Notes: generated by a model from the letters alone, not told the origin. A DNA stretch of 64,000 nucleotides from Bradyrhizobium sp. CCBAU 53351 (GCF_015291745.1 NZ_CP030059.1:7219501-7283500); one strand, 5' to 3'. Shown: positions 45,130-54,797, counted from the first letter of the stretch. Program-made: numbers and translations.

Positions 45130-45945
45130 CTACCGCCTCTCGCAGAACTCCCTCATCGCAGCCGCAACGGCGCCCGCGACCACCTCATGCCGCTCCGCCG
45201 AGTTCATCGCCATCTCCTCGTCGCGGTTGATGATGGAGCCGGCTTCGAGCAGCACCGCGGCGCTGCTGGTCCGTGAGAGAACGACGAGCCCGTCATAGCG
45301 GTAGACGCCGACATCCTTGTCGAGCAGCTGGCGCCGGTAACGGCCCATCAGCGGCAAGGTATATTGGCTGGCATAATGCAGGCCCTGTTCCTTCAACTGC
45401 CTGCCGATCATCCGGGCCAGTTTCAGGCTGGTGGCGAAATGCGAATTCTGCTGCGACACGAACAGCGAGTGGCCCGAAAAGCGATCGCTGAAATAGCTCT
45501 TCGCGCCGTCGAATTCCCAGGTCTCGAGCAATTTGTCCGGGACCGAATCGTGATGGATCGACAGGAAGAGATCGGCCCGGCCGTCATTTGCGGCACTGAC
45601 CCGCTTGAACAGGCTCGGCCGCGCCTTGCCGTCGGTGACGAGCAGGCGGGTTGCCGCAAAACCCTCAGCCTTCAGCTTCGCCGTGACGAGGCGCGCGAGA
45701 ACGAGGTTGAAGCCGAACTCCGGATCGTTGCGCGCGCTGAGTGCGCCGTAGGAGTCCGGGGTGTGCCCGACATCGACGACGATCCGGAACTTCGGCATCT
45801 CGCATTTGGCCGATGATTGCGGCTGCTTCAGCGTGGCCTTGGCGGCCTTTCGCGCGGCCGCGGCCTCGCTGCGGCCAACAGGCGCAAGCCATGACAACAG
45901 GATCGCGGCGACCAGTCCGGCGATGATGCTGCGCGATTGCCCCAC
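45130..45945 (-). CDS. N-acetylmuramoyl-L-alanine amidase (amidase_3)
   Basis: A 271-residue periplasmic zinc amidase that cleaves between MurNAc and L-Ala in peptidoglycan. The signal segment is residues 1-30. Zinc ligands are His61 (VDVGHTPD), Glu76 (DPEFGFN) and His131 (SIHHD); the catalytic Glu is in LLEAGSI near 242. The start is GTG, 3 bases after the Rieske-oxygenase stop, so the two are probably co-transcribed although functionally unrelated. Confidence 0.9.
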   Translation of the reverse strand: MGQSRSIIAGLVAAILLSWLAPVGRSEAAAARKAAKATLKQPQSSAKCEMPKFRIVVDVGHTPDSYGALSARNDPEFGFNLVLARLVTAKLKAEGFAATRLLVTDGKARPSLFKRVSAANDGRADLFLSIHHDSVPDKLLETWEFDGAKSYFSDRFSGHSLFVSQQNSHFATSLKLARMIGRQLKEQGLHYASQYTLPLMGRYRRQLLDKDVGVYRYDGLVVLSRTSSAAVLLEAGSIINRDEEMAMNSAERHEVVAGAVAAAMREFCERR

Positions 45946-45948
45946 GCG

Positions 45949-47286
45949 TTACTCCGCCGCTGCGGTCCTGGGTCGGCCGACGAAGCCCGCGACATCGCCA
46001 AAACGTTCCAGCATCACGGCGGGCAGATCCTTGGACTTGCTGGTGACGCAGGCCCCGGAGCGCACCGCATAGCGATCCTGATGCGCGGCCTGCGGCGGCG
46101 GCTCACCCTGCTGGAGCGCGCGGGCCAGATCCATCACGACTTTGCGGAAATGCATGATGCCGAGATCGGTCGGTCCGAGATGCTCGCGGGTGCGGTCGGC
46201 GATCGGGCCCTGGCTGTCCTGCACGGCGGCATCCTGCTCGGAGACGCCCTTGATGCCGGTGTAGCTGCGGGTCTTCTGCAGCTTGCGGTCGATCAGGTAG
46301 TCGTTACCCTTGTGGCGCAGCGGCACGTAATTGTCGTCGACCTCCGCGATGACGCCGTTGCCGTGGTCATAGGCGTCGCGCTCGGCTTGCGAGAGCGGTC
46401 GTTCCGGATTCCACACATAGGTGTAGATCCAGCAATTGGTATCGGTGACGGGCACGAAGGTCTGGCCAAAAATATTCTCGCCCGGCATCGCGCTCGGGGC
46501 ATAGGCATGGAACGGCATCAGGAACTGCGCGATGCGCCAGTAGATGTTGTCGCCACCGGTGAGCCGGCCGCCGGCGATCGTCAGCCCGGCCTCGTGCGGA
46601 GCGACCTTGATGACGGGGCGCGGGTCCTCCGCGATCCAGCGCATGTGATCGCTCGACATTCGCGCGATGGGATTCACAAAATGCTTCTTGATGTCCAGGA
46701 TCTCGTTCTCCTGCTTGTCGAAGGAGAGATGGGCGAAGGTGAAATGCGCGGTGTCGATCGAACCCTCCAGCGCCTGCACCCAGTTGCAGTCCTGCCATTT
46801 CTTGCTGACGTAGCGGTGTGATTCCGGCAACAGCGCCATTTCGAGATCAGGCAGCTCAGGCATGGCTTCGAGCGGCCCCATATAGGCCCAGATCATCTCG
46901 CCCCATTCGCGCACCGGGTAGGACTTGATGCGGATCAGGTCCTTGGCATTGAGATCGGGATAGGAGGTCGGCATGTCCACACAGCGCCCGTCGGTGTCGA
47001 ACTTCCAGCCATGATAGACGCAGCGGATGCCGCACTCCTCATTGCGCCCCAGCCAGAGATTGGCGCCGCGATGCGGGCAGTATTGGTCGATGATTCCGAC
47101 GACGCCGCGCGTATCGCGGAAGGCGAGCAGCTCCTCGCCGAGCACGACGATCTTCTTCGGATCGCCGTCGGGCTCGGAAAGTTCTTCCGAGAGCAGGACG
47201 GGAATCCAGAAGCGGCGCAGCAATTCCCCCATGCCGGTTCCGGGGCCGGCCTCGGTCAGGAATTTATTGTCCTCTGCGCGAAGCAT
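45949..47286 (-). CDS. Rieske non-haem iron oxygenase, phthalate/vanillate type
   Basis: A 445-residue oxygenase component. The Rieske [2Fe-2S] ligands are Cys70/His72 (CPHRG) and Cys89/His92 (CVYHGW). The mononuclear iron site is in DTAHFTFAH. Length and the LLRRFWIPVLLSEEL start fit the one-component-alpha phthalate 4,5-dioxygenase group, which needs a separate reductase; none is encoded nearby. The substrate is unknown. A TauD-type dioxygenase lies upstream on the same strand. Confidence 0.9.
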   Translation of the reverse strand: MLRAEDNKFLTEAGPGTGMGELLRRFWIPVLLSEELSEPDGDPKKIVVLGEELLAFRDTRGVVGIIDQYCPHRGANLWLGRNEECGIRCVYHGWKFDTDGRCVDMPTSYPDLNAKDLIRIKSYPVREWGEMIWAYMGPLEAMPELPDLEMALLPESHRYVSKKWQDCNWVQALEGSIDTAHFTFAHLSFDKQENEILDIKKHFVNPIARMSSDHMRWIAEDPRPVIKVAPHEAGLTIAGGRLTGGDNIYWRIAQFLMPFHAYAPSAMPGENIFGQTFVPVTDTNCWIYTYVWNPERPLSQAERDAYDHGNGVIAEVDDNYVPLRHKGNDYLIDRKLQKTRSYTGIKGVSEQDAAVQDSQGPIADRTREHLGPTDLGIMHFRKVVMDLARALQQGEPPPQAAHQDRYAVRSGACVTSKSKDLPAVMLERFGDVAGFVGRPRTAAAE

Positions 47287-47430
47287 GAAGAAGCCTCCCG
47301 ATGTGTTTTTTGGGAAGATTGGCGCGGGAGCAGGAGGACGTCAACGCAAGAACGAAGCACTTGTCCCCCGACGCGGCGCGGCGTGAAATGAGGCTGAAGC
47401 AGCGCTGCGCTGCGTGGGGCACAAGCAGCC

Positions 47431-48327
47431 CTAGACCGGCCGCTCGCCCTTCACCGTCACGCGCGTGCCGGAGCGCGTGTGCGGCCAGTAGTCCCACATC
47501 GCGCGATGCTGGGTGCAGCGGTTGTCCCAGAACGCGATCGCGTTCTCGGTCCAGCGGAAGCGGCACTGGAACAGCGGGTTCTCGGCGTGCTGGTAGAGAT
47601 AAGCCAGCATCGCATCGCTCTCATCGCGCGGGATGCCGTTGATGTGGCGGGTGAAGCCGCGGTTGACGTAGAGCGCCTTCTTGCCCGTGACCGGATGGGT
47701 TCGCACCACGGGATGCTCGGCTTGCGGATAGGAGGGACGATCGGCAACGCCATAATTCGCATAGAGCCCACGGTAGATCGGCTCGCCGTCGTGCAGCGCG
47801 GTGAGGCCGTCGAGATAGGCCTTCATGCGGTCCGACAAGGCTTCGTAAGCCGCATACATGTTGGCGAACAGCGTGTCGCCGCCGCGCGGCGGGCATTGCT
47901 TGATGTAGAGGATCGAGCCCATCGGCGGCTCGAGATCGCAGGACACGTCGGAATGCCAGCCCTCGCCATTGGCGCGCGGCGAGTTCTTGTCGGCGTAGAT
48001 CTTCATCAGGGCGGGGTCTTCGTCCTCATGCGGCGCTGCGGGGTGAAAATGCAGCTCGCCGAATTTGCGGCCGAAGGCGAGGTGCTGCTGCGGCGTGATG
48101 TGCTGGTCGCGGAAGAAGATGACGAGGTTTTCGGCAAGCGCGCGGTGGATCTCGTCCATCTGCCGGTTGGAGCGCGCGTCGCCATCAACCAGCGAGCCGA
48201 TGTCGATCCCGGAGATCTCCGCGCCGATGATGGGCGTGAGCTTTTCGACCGCGATGGTCTCGTAAGGCGCGCCGTCCTCGGCCGTGTGGCGATAGCGCGG
48301 ACCCTGCTTGCCGGCGAGTGAGCTCAT
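47431..48327 (-). CDS. TauD/TfdA-family 2-oxoglutarate-dependent dioxygenase
   Basis: A 298-residue Fe(II)/2-oxoglutarate oxygenase. Iron ligands are His125 and Asp127 (GEGWHSDVS) and the distal His274 (TQHRAMWDYWPHTRSG), with Arg285 for 2-oxoglutarate. TauD-like landmarks are LVIFFRDQHITPQQHLAFGRKFGELH and FTRHINGIPRDES. ATG at 48327 follows GGGAGA. Substrates in the family include taurine, alkylsulfonates and aryloxyacids; no sulfonate transporter is adjacent, so the substrate is open. Confidence 0.9.
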   Translation of the reverse strand: MSSLAGKQGPRYRHTAEDGAPYETIAVEKLTPIIGAEISGIDIGSLVDGDARSNRQMDEIHRALAENLVIFFRDQHITPQQHLAFGRKFGELHFHPAAPHEDEDPALMKIYADKNSPRANGEGWHSDVSCDLEPPMGSILYIKQCPPRGGDTLFANMYAAYEALSDRMKAYLDGLTALHDGEPIYRGLYANYGVADRPSYPQAEHPVVRTHPVTGKKALYVNRGFTRHINGIPRDESDAMLAYLYQHAENPLFQCRFRWTENAIAFWDNRCTQHRAMWDYWPHTRSGTRVTVKGERPV

Positions 48328-48371
48328 GGCGTGTCTCCCGATCATTGTTGATTGGGAGCCATGGTAGCAAC

Positions 48372-48456
48372 GTAGCGCGGGTTCGCGAAGCGTAACCCGC
48401 CACTTCGCGTCCGCAAAAAAAATAAGGCGGGTTACGCTGCGCGAACCCGCCCTACG
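48372..48456. repeat. Palindromic element downstream of ispG
   Basis: GCGGGTTCGCGAAGCGTAACCCGCC on the left, and GGCGGGTTACGCTGCGCGAACCCGCC on the right, in inverse orientation around an A-run. It can fold into a long hairpin after ispG and may act as its terminator. Confidence 0.7.
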
Positions 48457-48476
48457 ATCCAATGTTGAGGAGGCGC

Positions 48477-49760
48477 CTACTCCGCCGCGGTCACCGGCAC
48501 CTTGGCGCCCTGGCCGTAGCGCTGGTCGATATAGTCGATCACCAGCGCCTTGAAGTCGGCGGAGATGGTGGGGCCGCGCAGCGTGCGGAACTTCTTGCCG
48601 TCGACGAACACGGGCGCGGCCGGGGCTTCGCCGGTGCCCGGCAGGGAGATGCCGATATTGGCGTGCTTGGATTCGCCGGGGCCGTTGACGATGCAGCCCA
48701 TCACCGCGACGTTGAGCTCTTCCACGCCGGGATATTTCGTCTTCCACGCCGGCATCTCGTCGCGGATGAAATCCTGGATCGAGCGGGCCAGCTCCTGGAA
48801 CGTGGTCGAGGTGGTGCGGCCGCAGCCGGGGCATGCCGCGACCAGCGGCACGAAGGTGCGGAAGCCCATGGTCTGCAAGAGCTCCTGGCCGACCTGCACT
48901 TCACGGGTGCGGTCGCCGCCGGGCTCCGGCGTCAGCGAGATGCGGATGGTGTCGCCGATGCCCTGCTGCAAGAGGATGCCGAGCGCGGCCGAGGACGCCA
49001 CGATGCCCTTCGAGCCCATGCCGGCTTCGGTGAGGCCGAGATGGATGGCGTAATCGGAACGGCTGGCGAGGTCCTGATAGACCGCGATCAGATCCTGCAC
49101 CGCCGAGACCTTTGCGGAGAGGATGATGCGGTTCTTGGGCATGCCGAGCTCTTCGGCGCGCGCGGCCGAGAGCAGCGCGGACTGCACCATGGCCTCGCGC
49201 GTCACCGCGCGCACGTCGCGCGGATTGGCGGAGGCGGCATTCTCGTCCATCAGCTTGGTCAGGAGCTCCTGGTCGAGCGAGCCCCAATTGGCGCCGATGC
49301 GGACCGGCTTGCCGTTCTTGTTCGCGATCTCGATGATGTCGGCGAACTGGGTGTCGCGCTTGTCCTTGAAGCCGACATTGCCGGGATTGATGCGGTACTT
49401 GGCGAGCGCCTCGGCGCAGGCCGGATAGGCCGCGAGCAGCTTGTGGCCGATATAGTGGAAGTCGCCGATCAGCGGCGTCGTGATCCCGCGCTTGGCGAGG
49501 CCGTCGCGAATGTGCGGAACGGCGGCCGCAGCTTCCTCGCGGTCCACGGTGATGCGGACCATTTCGGAGCCGGCGCGCGCGAGCGCTGCGACCTGGGCAA
49601 TGGTACCGTCGATGTCGGCGGTGTCGGTGTTGGTCATCGACTGCACGACGATCGGCGCACCGCCGCCGACGGCGACGTCGCCGACCTTGACCTGGGTGGT
49701 ACGATGGCGCGGTGCGGGTCCCGCGAGATCGGAATCGATGGTGGTTTCGGGCTTGTTCAT
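48477..49760 (-). CDS. ispG: 4-hydroxy-3-methylbut-2-en-1-yl diphosphate synthase
   Basis: A 427-residue [4Fe-4S] enzyme of the methylerythritol phosphate pathway. It reduces MEcPP to HMBPP. Motifs: [30 protein letters not shown], and the cluster cysteines in CPGCGRTT and [18 protein letters not shown]. The ATG at 49760 (MNKPETT) is chosen over the TTG three codons upstream. It is the third gene of the zur-eamA-ispG unit, 12 bases after eamA. Confidence 0.96.
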   Translation of the reverse strand: MNKPETTIDSDLAGPAPRHRTTQVKVGDVAVGGGAPIVVQSMTNTDTADIDGTIAQVAALARAGSEMVRITVDREEAAAAVPHIRDGLAKRGITTPLIGDFHYIGHKLLAAYPACAEALAKYRINPGNVGFKDKRDTQFADIIEIANKNGKPVRIGANWGSLDQELLTKLMDENAASANPRDVRAVTREAMVQSALLSAARAEELGMPKNRIILSAKVSAVQDLIAVYQDLASRSDYAIHLGLTEAGMGSKGIVASSAALGILLQQGIGDTIRISLTPEPGGDRTREVQVGQELLQTMGFRTFVPLVAACPGCGRTTSTTFQELARSIQDFIRDEMPAWKTKYPGVEELNVAVMGCIVNGPGESKHANIGISLPGTGEAPAAPVFVDGKKFRTLRGPTISADFKALVIDYIDQRYGQGAKVPVTAAE

Positions 49761-49772
49761 GGGGTCCAAATA

Positions 49773-50726
49773 TCAGGTTTTGGTGACGTTCAGCAATGCA
49801 TCAGCTGGCGCCGCAGCCGTTTGGCTCGGACGGTTAACCAGAAAAAGCCCAGCAATTACAAGGACAGCAGCCGCCCCGAACGCCAAGCTTAGGGTGTCGT
49901 GCATGATGAAATAGCTACCCACCACGCCAAACAAAGGGGTGATGAAGGTAAAAGCCGACAATTTGCTGGCCGAATAGGCCTTCACCAGAGCGAACCAAAG
50001 CGTGAACGTGGTTCCAACCACCCAGATCGCCTGGAACGCCATCAGGCCGAGCGAGAGCGGCGCCGGGGTGTGGGTGATGGTCTCGCCGAACAGCCAGGCC
50101 GCCAGCCCCAGGATGGGGATCGAGGTGGCGACCTGATAGCCCAGCGCCTTCTCCGGCGCAGCGAACCGCAACCGCGTGCCCTTGGCCACCAGCGTCGTCG
50201 CCGCCCACAGCGCGGCACCACCGACGATCATGAGGTCGCCCAGCAGCACATGTGAATCGACATTGGGCTGCGGCACGCCGATTGCGAGCGCGACGCCGGC
50301 AAAGCTGATGGCAAGGCCCAGCCATTGCGAGGCGCCGAGCCGCTCGCCGAGCACCTGATAGGAGCCGAGCGCGACGAAGAACGGCGCGGTGTAGAGGAAC
50401 ACCACCGCGCGCGAGGCCGAGGTGAGGCGCAGGCCCTGGAAGATCAGCACGAATTCGATGCCGAACATCAGCCCGGCGACCAGGCCCGGCTTCCACGTGC
50501 GGTCGTTCTCGAAGAATTTGACGCCGCGAAGCGTGCCGATGATGAACAGCACCGGCAGCGCGCCCGCCGAGCGGATCGTGGCCTGGAGCATCGGCGGGAT
50601 GTCCGGCAGCACCAGCTTCACCGCGATCTGGTTGAACCCCCAGGTCAGGCACAGCATGAGCATCAGGGCAATGGCGCCGGCACTGAGGGGGCGTGCAGCG
50701 GATAGGTTGGCTTGGGTTGCGGACAT
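49773..50726 (-). CDS. EamA/DMT-family membrane transporter
   Basis: A 317-residue drug/metabolite-type exporter with ten membrane helices and two EamA repeats (MLCLTWGFNQIAVKLVLPDIPPML; GGAALWAATTLVAKGTRLRFA). Substrates of the family range from amino acids to metabolites. It starts 36 bases after zur and ends 12 bases before ispG. Confidence 0.9.
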   Translation of the reverse strand: MSATQANLSAARPLSAGAIALMLMLCLTWGFNQIAVKLVLPDIPPMLQATIRSAGALPVLFIIGTLRGVKFFENDRTWKPGLVAGLMFGIEFVLIFQGLRLTSASRAVVFLYTAPFFVALGSYQVLGERLGASQWLGLAISFAGVALAIGVPQPNVDSHVLLGDLMIVGGAALWAATTLVAKGTRLRFAAPEKALGYQVATSIPILGLAAWLFGETITHTPAPLSLGLMAFQAIWVVGTTFTLWFALVKAYSASKLSAFTFITPLFGVVGSYFIMHDTLSLAFGAAAVLVIAGLFLVNRPSQTAAAPADALLNVTKT

Positions 50727-50762
50727 GTCTTCCTGGAAATCCGGCTTTGCGCCGTTGTTGCT

Positions 50763-51257
50763 TCAAGCAGCTTTCTGACAATGGGTGCAGACGCCCGTGA
50801 TCTCCACCACGGACAATTTGGGAGCAAAGCCCGAGCTGCGCGCCGCGGCATTGAGATCGCCGGCGAAGGACGCCGAGGGAATCTCGCCGACCAGGCCGCA
50901 GCGCTCGCAGATCAGGAACGCCACCGCCGAGGTCGCGTCATGGTCGTGCGCGGCGCAGGCGAGGTAGGCGTTGCGGCTTTCGATGCGGTGCACGAGGCCG
51001 TTGGCCATCAGGAAATCGAGCGCCCGGTAGACCGTGATCGGCGCCGGCCGCGGCATCGACTTGGCCAATTCGTCGATCACCTCATAGGCGCCGAGCGGAC
51101 GGTGGCTGGAGAGCAAGGCGCCCAGCACCTGGCGCCGGATCGGCGTGAATTTCTGCGCGCGCTGCTCGCAGACCTCCTCGGCATGCGCCAGCGCATCCGC
51201 GGTGCAGCGGCCGTGATCGTGGTCTGGCGCGGGAAAGGCCGTCTTCGCGGGGGTCAT
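50763..51257 (-). CDS. zur: Fur-family regulator, Zur type
   Basis: A 164-residue zinc-dependent repressor. The DNA-binding helix region is FTPIRRQVLGALLSSHRPLGAYEVIDEL with PITVYRALDFLMANGLVHRIES. Structural zinc CxxC pairs are CERC and CTHC. The N-terminus carries a His-rich DHDHGRC segment. Length and the lack of Fur-type HHDH favour Zur over Fur. It is the first gene of the unit with eamA and ispG. Confidence 0.85.
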   Translation of the reverse strand: MTPAKTAFPAPDHDHGRCTADALAHAEEVCEQRAQKFTPIRRQVLGALLSSHRPLGAYEVIDELAKSMPRPAPITVYRALDFLMANGLVHRIESRNAYLACAAHDHDATSAVAFLICERCGLVGEIPSASFAGDLNAAARSSGFAPKLSVVEITGVCTHCQKAA

Positions 51258-51370
51258 GCGACACAGCTTCTAGCATTTCGCCGATGGAACCCAAAGCGCG
51301 ACGGGCGCGGCGGCTGTCAGCCATGCTCTCATGGCGGGACAGCCACCCGGTAAGCCACCGTGCAACAATC

Positions 51371-51400
51371 ATAAGCTTGCTTATTATATTCCAAGCTTAT
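51371..51400 (+). promoter_or_regulatory. Operator/promoter of the marR-emrAB operon
   Basis: A perfect 9-base inverted repeat (ATAAGCTTG, 12-base spacer, CAAGCTTAT) in a strikingly AT-rich 40-base stretch directly before marR. The spacer TATTATATT offers a -10 element. This is the expected autoregulatory site of the MarR protein. Confidence 0.75.
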
Positions 51401-51414
51401 TGGAGACCAAGCTC

Positions 51415-51897
51415 ATGAGCCGCGGGTCCGTGGACCAGAATTTCCTGTTTACGCTAGGTGAGCTCTACCGCCTGTTGCGCGTCTATGCCGACAAGGAAGC
51501 CTCGCGCTTCGGCATCACGCGCGCGCAATGGGCCGTGCTGGCCAAGGTCGAGCGCAGCGAAGGCATGAAGCAGTCGGAGCTCGCCGAGCTGCTCGAGATG
51601 CAGCCGATCACGCTGACCCGCCTGATCGACAAGCTCTGCGACAATGACTGGATCGAGCGGCGCAACGATGCCTCGGACCGGCGCGTCAAGCGCCTGCACC
51701 TCAAGAAGGCCGGCCGGCAGCTGCTCGGCCGGATGAGCGGCCTGAAGTCGGAGCTCACCGCGAACGCGCTCGACGGCATCAGCCCGGCCGACGCCCACCG
51801 TCTCCTGACCCAGCTCGAAACCATCAAGGAAAACGTGCGCAACGCGATCCAGACGTCGGGCGCGGAGCAAGCACGTAAGGAGCAGCGCTATGGCTGA
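51415..51897 (+). CDS. MarR-family transcriptional repressor of the emrAB genes
   Basis: A 160-residue winged-helix regulator. The motif block ITRAQWAVLAKVERSEGMKQSELAELLEMQPITLTRLIDKL followed by DASDRRVKRLHL (the wing) is typical of MarR. ATG at 51415 has TGGAGA upstream; the longer frame crosses the operator. It overlaps emrA by 8 bases, so it is translated with the pump it probably represses. Ligand release from the operator by a toxic compound is inferred. Confidence 0.93.
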   Translation: MSRGSVDQNFLFTLGELYRLLRVYADKEASRFGITRAQWAVLAKVERSEGMKQSELAELLEMQPITLTRLIDKLCDNDWIERRNDASDRRVKRLHLKKAGRQLLGRMSGLKSELTANALDGISPADAHRLLTQLETIKENVRNAIQTSGAEQARKEQRYG

Positions 51898-53059
51898 CCA
51901 GGTCCTCAAATTCCAGCCCGAACAGAAGACCGACAGCGGCAAGCCGACCAAGAAGGCCGGCACCGATCCGCGCCGCCGCCTGGTCGCAGGCCTGCGCCGC
52001 TATCGCCGCTTCCTGCTGCTGGTCGTGCTGCCTGTAGCCGCCGCCATCGGCGGCCTCACCTTCTACCTGCATGGCGGCCGCTATGTCGGCACCGATGACG
52101 CCTATGTCGGCGCCCAGAAGGTGCTGGTGACGCCCGATATCTCCGGCAAGATCCTGAAGGTGGTCGTGAAGGAAGGCCAGTCGGTCAAGCACGGCGACGA
52201 GCTGTTCGAGATCGACCCCGTTCCGTTTCGCCACGCGGTGGACGAAGCCAAGGCGCAGCTCGCCCAAGCGCGCACGACCTATGACAACCTCGTCGCCAAC
52301 ATCAAGATCTATGGCGACATGCTGGATCTCGCCCAGCAGGGCATGGATCTGAAGAAGCGCGATGTCGAGCGCAAGCAGGCGCTGGTGAAGAACAATTACG
52401 GCTCGCAGCTCGATCTCGACAACGCCTCGAATGCGCTGGTGACCGCCGGCGCGCAGGCGCAATACATCAAGCAGCAACTCTCCAACGCCAAGACGCAGCT
52501 GCTCGGCGACGCGGAATTGCCGCTGGAGCAATTCCCGCCCTACGCTCAGGCGAAAGCCAAGCTGGACGATGCCCAGCGCAATCTCGACCACACCGTGCTG
52601 CGCGCGCCGATGGACGGCGTGGCGACGCAGGTCGAGCAGATTCAGCTCGGCCGTTTCGTCACCGCGGGCACGCCCGTCTTCTCGATCATCGACGTCGCCC
52701 ATCCCTGGGTCGACGCCAATCCGAAGGAGAGCGACCTCACGCACGTCACCGAGGGACAGCCCGTCACGCTCGAGGTCGACGCGTTCCCGAACCATGTCTT
52801 CAAGGGCAAGATCGGCTCGCTCTCGCCCGGCACCGGCGCGCAATTCGCGATCCTGCCGCCGCAGAACGCCACCGGCAATTTCGTCAAGGTCGTCCAGCGC
52901 GTGCCGATCCGCATCTATTTCGACGAGACCGACAAATACGTGCGGAAGCTGAAGGCCGGCATGAGCGTGTACGCCACCATCGACACCGGCCATCAGCGCT
53001 CGCTCGCGGGCCTGCTCGGCCTGTCGGCGACCGCGAGCCAAGATCAAGATAAAGACTGA
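51890..53059 (+). CDS. emrA: HlyD/EmrA-type membrane fusion protein
   Basis: A 389-residue periplasmic adaptor. One N-terminal membrane helix (FLLLVVLPVAAAIGGLTFYL) is followed by the barrel-sandwich domain (GTDDAYVGAQKVLVTPDISGKIL), a coiled-coil hairpin (about 110-210) and the second half-lipoyl (LDHTVLRAPMDGVATQVEQIQLGRFV). It links the EmrB-type exporter to an outer-membrane channel, which is not encoded here. The start has AAGGAGC. Confidence 0.92.
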   Translation: MADQVLKFQPEQKTDSGKPTKKAGTDPRRRLVAGLRRYRRFLLLVVLPVAAAIGGLTFYLHGGRYVGTDDAYVGAQKVLVTPDISGKILKVVVKEGQSVKHGDELFEIDPVPFRHAVDEAKAQLAQARTTYDNLVANIKIYGDMLDLAQQGMDLKKRDVERKQALVKNNYGSQLDLDNASNALVTAGAQAQYIKQQLSNAKTQLLGDAELPLEQFPPYAQAKAKLDDAQRNLDHTVLRAPMDGVATQVEQIQLGRFVTAGTPVFSIIDVAHPWVDANPKESDLTHVTEGQPVTLEVDAFPNHVFKGKIGSLSPGTGAQFAILPPQNATGNFVKVVQRVPIRIYFDETDKYVRKLKAGMSVYATIDTGHQRSLAGLLGLSATASQDQDKD

Positions 53060-53073
53060 CAAGGACTGATCGG

Positions 53074-54630
53074 ATGTCCGGTCCCAATGCCCATCTGATG
53101 GTCCCCGGCCTGCGCCGGAACATGGTGACGATCTGCGCCATGACCGCGACCATCATGCAGGCGCTGGACACCACCATCGCCAACGTCGCCCTGCCCTACA
53201 TGCAGGGCACGCTGTCGGCCTCGCAGGACCAGATCAACTGGGTGCTGACCTCCTACATCGTCGCCGCCGCGATCATGACGGCGCCGGTGGGCTGGATCGC
53301 CAACCGCTTCGGCCGCAAGCGCATCTTCATCATCTGCTCGGCCGGCTTTACCATGGCCTCGGTGCTGTGCGGCCTCGCGCAGGACATCAACCAGATGGTG
53401 CTGTTCCGCCTGCTGCAGGGCGTGTTCGGCGCGGCGCTGGTGCCGCTGTCGCAATCGGTGATGCTCGACTATTACACGCTTCAGGAGCGCGCCAAGGCGA
53501 TGTCGATCTGGGGCATGGGCGTGATGATGGGTCCGATCATGGGCCCCTCGCTCGGCGCCTGGCTGACCGAGACCTATTCCTGGCACTGGGTGTTCTTCGT
53601 CAATTTGCCGTTCGGCTTCATCACGGTGCTCGGCCTGATCGTGTTCATGGACGAGACCCGGAAGGATTTCAGCCTCAGATTCGACTGGTTCGGCTTCGCC
53701 GCGCTGGCGGTTGCGATCGGCGCGCTGCAGCTCGCGCTCGACCGCGGCGAGCAATTAGGCTGGCTGGAATCCAATGAGATCCTCGCGGAGTTCATCGTCT
53801 CGGCCGTCGCCTTCTACTTCTTCCTGGCGCACTCCTTCACGACCTCGACACCGTTCATCCGCTTCGCGCTGTTCCGGGATCGCAACTTCGTCACCGGCTG
53901 CATGTTCATGGTCGTGATGGGGCTCGTGCTGTTCTCGACCATGGCGCTGGCCTCGCCCTACATGCAGAACGTGATCGGCTATCCCATCATCACCGCCGGC
54001 CTCTTGCTGGCGAGCCGCGGCTTCGGCACCTTCTTCGCCATGATGCTGGTCGGCCGCATGATGCGCTATTTCGAGGCGCGCACGCTGATCATCTCCGGCC
54101 TGACGCTGACCGCGGGCTCGCTGTACCAGATGACGGGCTGGACCGACCTGACCCAGGTGCCGGAGATCGTCACCGTCAGCGTCATCCAGGGTTTTGGCTT
54201 CGGCCTCGTCTTCGTGCCGCTCTCGACCGTGGCGTTCCTGACGCTCTCGAACGAGCTGCGCACCGACGGCACCGCGATGCTGACCCTGATGCGCAACGTC
54301 GCGAGCTCGGTCGGCATCTCCGTCGTCATCGCGCAGCTGACGCAGGGAACGCGGCGGACCTACGCAATCCTGTCGGAGCACATCAACCCGTTCAACCACG
54401 CGCTGCAGATGCCCGACGTCCGTGGCCTGATCAATCTGTCCACCGACGCCGGCCGCGCCATGGCGGACCGGATGGTCAGCGTGCAGGCGCAGATCATCGC
54501 CTTCGCGCATGACTACCAGCTGGTGATGCTTTTCATCCTCTGCACCATCCCGCTCGCTCTGCTGATCGGATCGACCAAGGCCACGCTGCGCAAGCAGGCG
54601 GCCGGGCCGGAACATGCGGTGATAGAGTAG
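53074..54630 (+). CDS. emrB: DHA2-family multidrug exporter (EmrB/QacA)
   Basis: A 518-residue major facilitator with 14 membrane segments. Typical are MQALDTTIANVALPYMQGTL (motif D1), LTSYIVAAAIMTAPVGWIANRFGRKR (motif A) and the motif C region MGVMMGPIMGPSLGAWL. It exports drugs through EmrA using the proton gradient. Last gene of marR-emrA-emrB; AAGGACTG ribosome site. Confidence 0.93.
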   Translation: MSGPNAHLMVPGLRRNMVTICAMTATIMQALDTTIANVALPYMQGTLSASQDQINWVLTSYIVAAAIMTAPVGWIANRFGRKRIFIICSAGFTMASVLCGLAQDINQMVLFRLLQGVFGAALVPLSQSVMLDYYTLQERAKAMSIWGMGVMMGPIMGPSLGAWLTETYSWHWVFFVNLPFGFITVLGLIVFMDETRKDFSLRFDWFGFAALAVAIGALQLALDRGEQLGWLESNEILAEFIVSAVAFYFFLAHSFTTSTPFIRFALFRDRNFVTGCMFMVVMGLVLFSTMALASPYMQNVIGYPIITAGLLLASRGFGTFFAMMLVGRMMRYFEARTLIISGLTLTAGSLYQMTGWTDLTQVPEIVTVSVIQGFGFGLVFVPLSTVAFLTLSNELRTDGTAMLTLMRNVASSVGISVVIAQLTQGTRRTYAILSEHINPFNHALQMPDVRGLINLSTDAGRAMADRMVSVQAQIIAFAHDYQLVMLFILCTIPLALLIGSTKATLRKQAAGPEHAVIE

Positions 54631-54650
54631 GCACAGTTTCACGCGATCTC

Positions 54651-54791
54651 GTGTCCCGGGCGCGGTACAGCGCGGAGCGATGCGCCGCAGAACCGGGACC
54701 ATTCTGCTGTCGGATCTGGGCCCGGCTCAGCAGCGCATCACACCGGACGATGCTTCGCATCGCCGGGAGTGCTGCGCTGCGTCCGGGGCAC
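54651..54791. repeat. Dispersed palindromic element, copy 2 (between emrB and the kinase-like gene)
   Basis: About 141 bases, from GTGTCCCGGGCGCGGTACAG to GCGCTGCGTCCGGGGCAC; the ends pair with each other. It is a diverged relative of the element at 31434-31554. It lies between convergent genes. Confidence 0.75.
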
Positions 54792-54797
54792 GAGAGA

